A stretch of DNA of 35,509 nucleotides from Clostridiales bacterium. GTDB lineage: Bacteria > Bacillota > Clostridia > Oscillospirales > Oscillospiraceae. This document shows, in pieces, positions 30,949 to 35,509 of this stretch. Each line of letters begins with the position of its first letter. Position 1 is the first letter of the stretch. The stretch is taken from contig JAAYJC010000143.1 in assembly GCA_012523085.1 (NCBI GenBank), forward strand, positions 1-35,509, given 5' to 3'. The position numbers and the translations under genes were made by a program. The notes below the pieces were generated by a model, which was given only the letters and a program-made list of their open reading frames with translations, was not told the origin of the DNA and did not search any database.

Positions 30949-32330
30949 CAGACAGTCTCCTTTTCAAAATCCTTCTTAACAACAGCATCCGCTGTGTCCG
31001 TCGGCATCGGATTCTCAACGCCTTCGGCAAATTCTTTCGTAAAAATGACCCTGAAGGTTTCCAAAATGATTTTCAGGTCCAGCAAAAAGGAATAGTTTTG
31101 TATGTAGGTAAGGTCAAGCTTGATGCGTTCCTCCGGCGTCGTATTGTACTTGCCCATTACATGAGCAAGCCCTGTGATTCCGGCTCTTACTTTGGTTCGG
31201 TACTGATACTCCGGATTGGTTTCCAGATATTTTTCGATGAAATGCGGGCGTTCGGGCCGCGGACCGACGACGGACATATCGCCTTTAAGCGCGTTGAAAA
31301 ATTGCGGCAGCTCATCCAGCCTGCATTGCCTGAGCCATTTACCCGTCTTTGTTACGCGACTGTCGTTTATAACGGACAAAACCGGGCCGGTATTCTTTTC
31401 CGCGTCCGGAATCATCGTCCGGAACTTATACAGATTAAATTCTCTGCCCCCGCGTGTGATCCTTTTCTGAGAATAGATAACAGGGCCTCCGTCTCGTTTA
31501 ACAATAATTGCGATAATCAGATACAAAGGAGAAAGCAAGGTCAGGGCTAAAACGGATATTAGAATATCGGCAGTTCTTTTAATCAGCCTTTGTTCCTGCG
31601 TCAGCCCGATGGATTTTGCTTTATAAGTCATCAGATCGTCAAACTGCGTCATGGCGGCATTGTTGACGATCAGTTCATAAATATCGGGAACAATAAAAAG
31701 CTCCTTTTCATTTTCCCAGCAGAACAGCGCAATCATATTTTTCATATCCGGAGGCGGATCGACCAGAACAACCGAATCAAACCCGTCCGCTGCGGTCAAA
31801 AAACCCGTTTCGTCGTATGCTGCCAGCTTATAAGCCCGGTTGGTCTTTTGGCTTTTACTGATTTTGTCCGCAATCTCTTTGCCCTTTACCGGATCACCGC
31901 AAAACACCACCGTCGGCAATGGCGGATTAAACAATAGCCAGAGCCGGTGAAACACGCAGATCCAGATCCATGTAAGAATCAGCTCAAAGAGGATAATGAC
32001 AAACAATGTCGTTATCTGCAAGTAATAAAGCACCTCAAAAAACGGCAGTGCCATCATGCATATGTTAATCAAAATGATCGATACAAATGCGGAGAAAGCC
32101 GCATGAGAACGTCCGCGAGAAAAATCAAGGATATTATTAAAATATATGAAGCCCAGTGTAAAGAGCGTAAACCATGGCAGGCTTTGTTTGAAATTCACCC
32201 TGTCGGGCATTGACCACAGCGCCTGTTCAACATAGACGCCGGCAATAAACGCTCCAACCATCAGGCCGAGCAGGCTTCCCGCCGCTATCGCGGTAAAAAA
32301 AGGGAATCCGTTTTGCCTGTATCTTTTCAA
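30948..32330 (-). CDS. Initiating sugar-1-phosphate transferase (polyprenyl glycosylphosphotransferase)
   Basis: A 460-residue membrane enzyme of the WcaJ/WbaP/CpsE class. It starts a surface polysaccharide by moving sugar-1-phosphate from UDP-sugar onto undecaprenyl phosphate. N-terminal membrane helices (about 10-140) precede a degenerate nucleotide-binding-like domain (about 145-240). The catalytic bacterial transferase domain fills about 250-445: KRTADILISVLALTLLSPLY, then GGPVIYSQKRITRGGREF, LYKFRTM, LDELPQFFNALKGDMS, VGPRPERP, and the closing RAGITGLAHVMGKYN. It is between the ligase/polymerase gene (30 bases) and the GT4 gene (overlapping), which together make a compact polysaccharide unit. 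The identity of the first sugar is not evident. Confidence 0.93.
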   Translation of the reverse strand: MKRYRQNGFPFFTAIAAGSLLGLMVGAFIAGVYVEQALWSMPDRVNFKQSLPWFTLFTLGFIYFNNILDFSRGRSHAAFSAFVSIILINICMMALPFFEVLYYLQITTLFVIILFELILTWIWICVFHRLWLLFNPPLPTVVFCGDPVKGKEIADKISKSQKTNRAYKLAAYDETGFLTAADGFDSVVLVDPPPDMKNMIALFCWENEKELFIVPDIYELIVNNAAMTQFDDLMTYKAKSIGLTQEQRLIKRTADILISVLALTLLSPLYLIIAIIVKRDGGPVIYSQKRITRGGREFNLYKFRTMIPDAEKNTGPVLSVINDSRVTKTGKWLRQCRLDELPQFFNALKGDMSVVGPRPERPHFIEKYLETNPEYQYRTKVRAGITGLAHVMGKYNTTPEERIKLDLTYIQNYSFLLDLKIILETFRVIFTKEFAEGVENPMPTDTADAVVKKDFEKETV

Positions 32331-32359
32331 GAACGCTCCTCCTCAAATACAGAAAACAG

Positions 32360-35125
32360 CTAATCCATCACCATTGAATCGCAAGATGCAATGGTGATGC
32401 GGACATCCGGTAAATCAGCGGCGATAACGGACAGCTCAAAATCATAAGCAGAGAAAATTCTGTCCGGCACATAACAGCCTTCGCCTTTATCATAAGATAT
32501 CGGCTGCAAAATACCGTTTACCGAAATCTCGCAAGGTAAGTTCTCGTCTTGATATACTTTAACAATATAGCTCTCGCCGGGTCTTGCGATGACGGGGATA
32601 AGACAGGTAAATAACCCGTCGCCCGTTTTGGTCCGAATATCGGCGCCGCTGCCGTAAAGCTCCGCATTCATCGATAAAATGTCTACCGCTTCGCCGGGAG
32701 CCGACTGCATTTGAGCCCATAAATATTCCTGCAGCATAAGATCGGGTTTAATTGTCTTCGGCAGCTCGGAATTGAGCTGCGCAAGATAGGAAGCAAGGCG
32801 CATTATCGCATCGGAAAGGGCAGTCTCGTCCTCACCGGCGGTGTTTTCCATTGCCGAGCGGTAAAGCGAGAGCATGGCATCCCAGGCTTGGGGATTGACG
32901 CGCTCCCCCCGGATGTAGCGCTCCGCCATATCGGCGGCCTTTTCAATATCCGGGTTCGGCATTTGCAGATAATACGAAACCAGATGATATGCTGTTCCGG
33001 GAATCATTTTGTCATTTACCATAGATTCCAAATACGCATCGGCTTTGCTTTGAATACTGATGCTGTCTCCAAGATAGAGCGCACTCATCAGATAGGAGAG
33101 CTTATAATCGACGTCGTTAAACGGATCGAGCACAGCCGCAGTCTGAAGGGTTTTCAGTTTTAGACTTTTTGATGTAAAAGCATTAACGGCCCAAATGCGT
33201 CCGCAGGCTAAGGCGAGCGTGACGACACAAAGAGCAAAAGCACAATAAGCCGCCGGCTTCCCGACCGGTTTTTGCAGCTTAAAGCGATATGGAAAGGAAG
33301 CTGCTGCGGCTGCAAAGATAACCGATGCCAGCATTCTGAATGCCGGGTGCATGAAATCCACTTCCAGCGCACAGTGGAAAATAATCATAGTCAGCGCAGC
33401 ACCGATAAACGCAGGCTTCCGCCCGCTTTTTTTCGCTTTGTACAGACCGGAGAGCAGGTAGAGCGTCAGTGCGGCAAACAGGATAAGGCCTATTACACCG
33501 CCGTCAGCAAAGCTTTGGATGTATTGGCTGTGCGTGTGCGCCGTCTCGTAATAATAATCCGCAACGCTCCGTGCCGCTCCCTCAAAGGCGCCGCCGCCAT
33601 GTCCGAAAATCGGCGATTTCATGCCGAGCCGTATACCGTCGCGGAAAAACACAAAACGCTGAGCGGCATTGTCGTTTACCCATATGCCCTGAAGGCGGTT
33701 AACGATGAATTCCGGTATAAAAACGTATTTCAGGGACAGTTGTTTTTTGAAACCGCTGCCGTTTTGCACGAATGCCGACTCAATTTGAAGCTTTGCATCG
33801 GCATTAAACCTGAAAAAAACGGCGGCTGATGATTCCGGAACAGTGAACGGCACAAGGTTATCCGGGCGCAAAGCGGTATTTAACAAAACCGTGCTTTCTT
33901 TCAGCGCCGCCTGCGTATAGTTCATTGATCGAATCTCAGCCGATATCGCCGATTCCGGGTCGGAAAGACCGACCTGCAGTGTATATTCGCCGGGTTTTAA
34001 GTAAATGACCCGGCGTAACTCATCACCATGGCCGAATGTATAAGGCGCTTTTACCGTTAAGGCCGCAAACATAAGTAATAAGACGATAAAGGCGCATACC
34101 AAAGCTGCGATCCTTTTCATCTTCTTCCCGATGCGTACGCCAGGAAGCCTGATAAGACCGGGCAATGTCAAAGCAGACGCACCCGCGCTGAGAACGATAA
34201 CGAACAAAAGCGGAAGTATACCCTGCTCAAGGCAGGCAAATACGGCTGCCGCACCGAGAAAAGACACAAAAAGAAGGTATATAGCCGGTAAAATGAATGC
34301 TTTTCTCGTGTTCTTCTCCGCCAGCAAACAAAACACCGCGAAAGAGACCAAAAAAGCCAGTATCGCACCCATACTGAAGCACAATACAAAGGCCGTTCCG
34401 CAGACGATCCCGATGCCCATATAACCAATACGCAAGGCGGGTACAGTGGCATTCATCCTGACCGATAGGGATAAAAATATCCCTATCCCAGCGATGGCGG
34501 CAAATATGTTCGGGTTGGTGATGATCGTGGTTATTCTGGTGTTGCTTTCAAAGCCCGCGTAATTACCCGGAACAGGTGTCCCGACGAGCCCCGACAGCCT
34601 CCGGATTAGCGGCAAAAGCAGACCTGAGGTCGCAAGCTCGATGCAGATCAAACACAGCACACAGATGGCGACCGCAAGAACGGCAAATAGCTGGTTGATG
34701 TTCTTTTTATCACGCGTAAACGATATGCGGCAGACGGCAAAAATGAAAAAACCGCCCGCGTTAAGGAAAAACTCGGACAAAGCAAGTTTTGGAAAGGAAG
34801 CGTAAAAAAGGCCGGCAAAATACAGCAAAGTGTGCGCAAGTAAAATGAAAAACACGGGGTCCGCTTCGGATATAAGGCAACTTCGGTTCTTCCCGTTAAA
34901 AAAGGTAAAAAGAAAAAGGAACCCGGACGCAAGGACAAAGAGGAGCTTTGCATCGTATTTGAGCGCCCAGGAGCCGCACAGGGTGACAGCAAAGAAGATA
35001 ATGCCGATAAGTACAGGCAGTCCGGGAAAAGCCCGAACAGCGTTTGCGGGTAAAAAAGCCTTCTTGCGAGACGGCTCAGAAGCTTTTGTTCGGATATTCT
35101 TGTTTTTTGCTCTTGTTTTAGCCAA
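32360..35125 (-). CDS. O-antigen ligase/polymerase family (Wzy_C) membrane protein with large C-terminal domain
   Basis: A protein of about 921 residues with about a dozen membrane helices in its first two thirds. The Wzy_C-type region, RDGIRLGMKSPIFGHGGGAF followed by TAHTHSQYIQSFADGGVIGL, contains the HxxH-like THSQ typical of O-antigen ligases and polymerases. A large extracytoplasmic loop (about 360-480, with LKPGEYTLQVGL) lies before it. Beyond the last helices a 300-residue soluble tail follows: helical hairpins resembling tetratricopeptide repeats, then a beta-rich end (SYIVKVYQDENLPCEISV). The enzyme should polymerise or transfer glycan outside the membrane. TTG 35125 is preferred: GAGGTG lies 5 bases upstream, whereas GTG 35134 is part of that same site. 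It is the first gene of the operon and 30 bases before the sugar transferase. Confidence 0.85.
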   Translation of the reverse strand: MAKTRAKNKNIRTKASEPSRKKAFLPANAVRAFPGLPVLIGIIFFAVTLCGSWALKYDAKLLFVLASGFLFLFTFFNGKNRSCLISEADPVFFILLAHTLLYFAGLFYASFPKLALSEFFLNAGGFFIFAVCRISFTRDKKNINQLFAVLAVAICVLCLICIELATSGLLLPLIRRLSGLVGTPVPGNYAGFESNTRITTIITNPNIFAAIAGIGIFLSLSVRMNATVPALRIGYMGIGIVCGTAFVLCFSMGAILAFLVSFAVFCLLAEKNTRKAFILPAIYLLFVSFLGAAAVFACLEQGILPLLFVIVLSAGASALTLPGLIRLPGVRIGKKMKRIAALVCAFIVLLLMFAALTVKAPYTFGHGDELRRVIYLKPGEYTLQVGLSDPESAISAEIRSMNYTQAALKESTVLLNTALRPDNLVPFTVPESSAAVFFRFNADAKLQIESAFVQNGSGFKKQLSLKYVFIPEFIVNRLQGIWVNDNAAQRFVFFRDGIRLGMKSPIFGHGGGAFEGAARSVADYYYETAHTHSQYIQSFADGGVIGLILFAALTLYLLSGLYKAKKSGRKPAFIGAALTMIIFHCALEVDFMHPAFRMLASVIFAAAAASFPYRFKLQKPVGKPAAYCAFALCVVTLALACGRIWAVNAFTSKSLKLKTLQTAAVLDPFNDVDYKLSYLMSALYLGDSISIQSKADAYLESMVNDKMIPGTAYHLVSYYLQMPNPDIEKAADMAERYIRGERVNPQAWDAMLSLYRSAMENTAGEDETALSDAIMRLASYLAQLNSELPKTIKPDLMLQEYLWAQMQSAPGEAVDILSMNAELYGSGADIRTKTGDGLFTCLIPVIARPGESYIVKVYQDENLPCEISVNGILQPISYDKGEGCYVPDRIFSAYDFELSVIAADLPDVRITIASCDSMVMD

Positions 35126-35178
35126 AGGATTCACCTCGCATTATTCGCGGTTCATCGCTAATATGCGATATCATTTGC

Positions 35179-35207
35179 ATTATAACCCGCCGACCATAAC
35201 GCGTCAA
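35179..35207 (-). promoter_or_regulatory. Promoter of the polysaccharide operon
   Basis: On the minus strand TTGACG (35202-35207), exactly 17 bases, TATAAT (35179-35184). The predicted start near 35172 gives a leader of about 45 bases before the ligase/polymerase start. Confidence 0.85.
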
Positions 35208-35277
35208 GATACGGAAGGGCGATATGAAGTATCAGGAAAATAACCCCAATAATGGAAAACCGATAAATTAAAGATTA

Positions 35278-35328
35278 TTAATTAATGTCCAAACAAGCCT
35301 GTATACCGTTTCAGCAGGCATTAATTAA
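35278..35328. repeat. Inverted repeat in the divergent right-hand intergenic region
   Basis: TTAATTAATG at 35278-35287 is the exact reverse complement of CATTAATTAA at 35319-35328, around a 31-base interior that pairs poorly. Its right half shares a 15-base run (TTCAGCAGGCATTAA) with the palindrome at 18839-18878. Confidence 0.5.
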
Positions 35329-35350
35329 AGTTGCTAAAACTTAAATAAGG

Positions 35351-35369
35351 TTTTCTAAAATTTAGAAAA
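35351..35369. promoter_or_regulatory. Candidate operator: 19-bp palindrome before the right-edge gene
   Basis: TTTTCTAAA (35351-35359) and TTTAGAAAA (35361-35369) form a perfect dyad around a central A, directly before TTGATT (35370-35375) and TATATA (35393-35398), which could be a promoter with 17-base spacing, though its start would fall very close to the ribosome site. Position and symmetry suit a repressor-binding site. Confidence 0.4.
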
Positions 35370-35415
35370 TTGATTTTTCGTACATTATAGAATATATATT
35401 ACAGGAGAAGTAGAA

Positions 35416-35509
35416 TTGCTTAAGAGAATGAAACAGTTTAAGGATAAGCTATATTTTTATATAGCTGAAAAAAACTGGGGAGTGCGCCGAGAATACGGGC
35501 CTTATGTGG
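35416..35509 (+). CDS. Truncated gene at the right edge, N-terminus only
   Basis: From TTG 35416 (GGAG 9 bases upstream; ATG 35428 is an alternative) the frame runs open to the window end, giving about 31 residues: MLKRMKQFKDKLYFYIAE, then KNWGVRREYGPYV. The NWGVRREYGPYV text resembles the first residues of polysaccharide glycosyltransferases in clostridial capsule clusters, but so short a piece cannot be assigned. It diverges from the polysaccharide operon, which agrees with such a role. The 35208-35415 gap before it holds the two palindromes described. Confidence 0.55.
   Translation, partial: MLKRMKQFKDKLYFYIAEKNWGVRREYGPYV

Overview
The window looks like chromosome of a Gram-positive, low-to-moderate G+C Clostridia-type bacterium (Bacillota), probably an Oscillospiraceae/Eubacteriales relative. 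The reasons are strong AGGAGG-type ribosome sites, several TTG/GTG starts placed by those sites, consensus TTGACA/TATAAT promoters, a surface protein ending in S-layer homology repeats, lipobox lipoproteins and a BmrC/BmrD-like heterodimeric ABC exporter. No rRNA, tRNA, CRISPR array, prophage or intact insertion sequence was recognised. The species assignment is inference.

Layout. 1-5.1 kb (+): an MFS permease, an orphan molybdopterin-binding subunit of the xanthine dehydrogenase family, an Ig-like lipoprotein and a VOC/glyoxalase-fold protein, ending at a REP-like hairpin. 5.2-14.2 kb (-): a 2-enoate-reductase-type flavoenzyme, a large lipoprotein joining an unrecognised N-terminal region to an extracellular solute-binding domain, a YcdB/SLH surface protein, cinA and thiI; thiI has its own strong promoter and is closely followed by cinA. 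14.5-18.8 kb (+): a D,D-carboxypeptidase, glucose-6-phosphate isomerase, a small P-loop protein and an XdhC-type molybdenum hydroxylase maturation factor. 18.9-25.9 kb (-): an alpha/beta hydrolase, then a tight series transcribed GNAT > DUF1648 > ABC > ABC > HAD phosphatase > PhzF. 25.9-26.3 kb: a gene-poor stretch with a decayed aminoglycoside phosphotransferase start and two short hairpins. 26.3-29.7 kb: IMP dehydrogenase, a 66-residue and a 78-residue unknown protein, and a LysR regulator. 29.8-35.1 kb (-): a surface polysaccharide block (O-antigen ligase/polymerase-like protein > sugar-1-phosphate transferase > GT4 glycosyltransferase) driven by a near-perfect promoter. A divergent, truncated gene starts at the right edge.

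How they work together. The clearest functional units are the polysaccharide block (initiating transferase, glycosyltransferase, polymerase/ligase), the heterodimeric exporter with associated small enzymes, and thiI-cinA. The molybdo-subunit and XdhC are the same biochemical theme but lie about 14 kb apart, and no FeS or FAD subunit is present. Most other genes are housekeeping.

No clear new multi-gene system was found. The best leads are the molybdo-subunit that appears to lack the conserved active-site glutamate, the fused solute-binding lipoprotein without permeases, two small unknown proteins around 28 kb, the exporter with a doubly degenerate ATP site, and several perfect palindromes.
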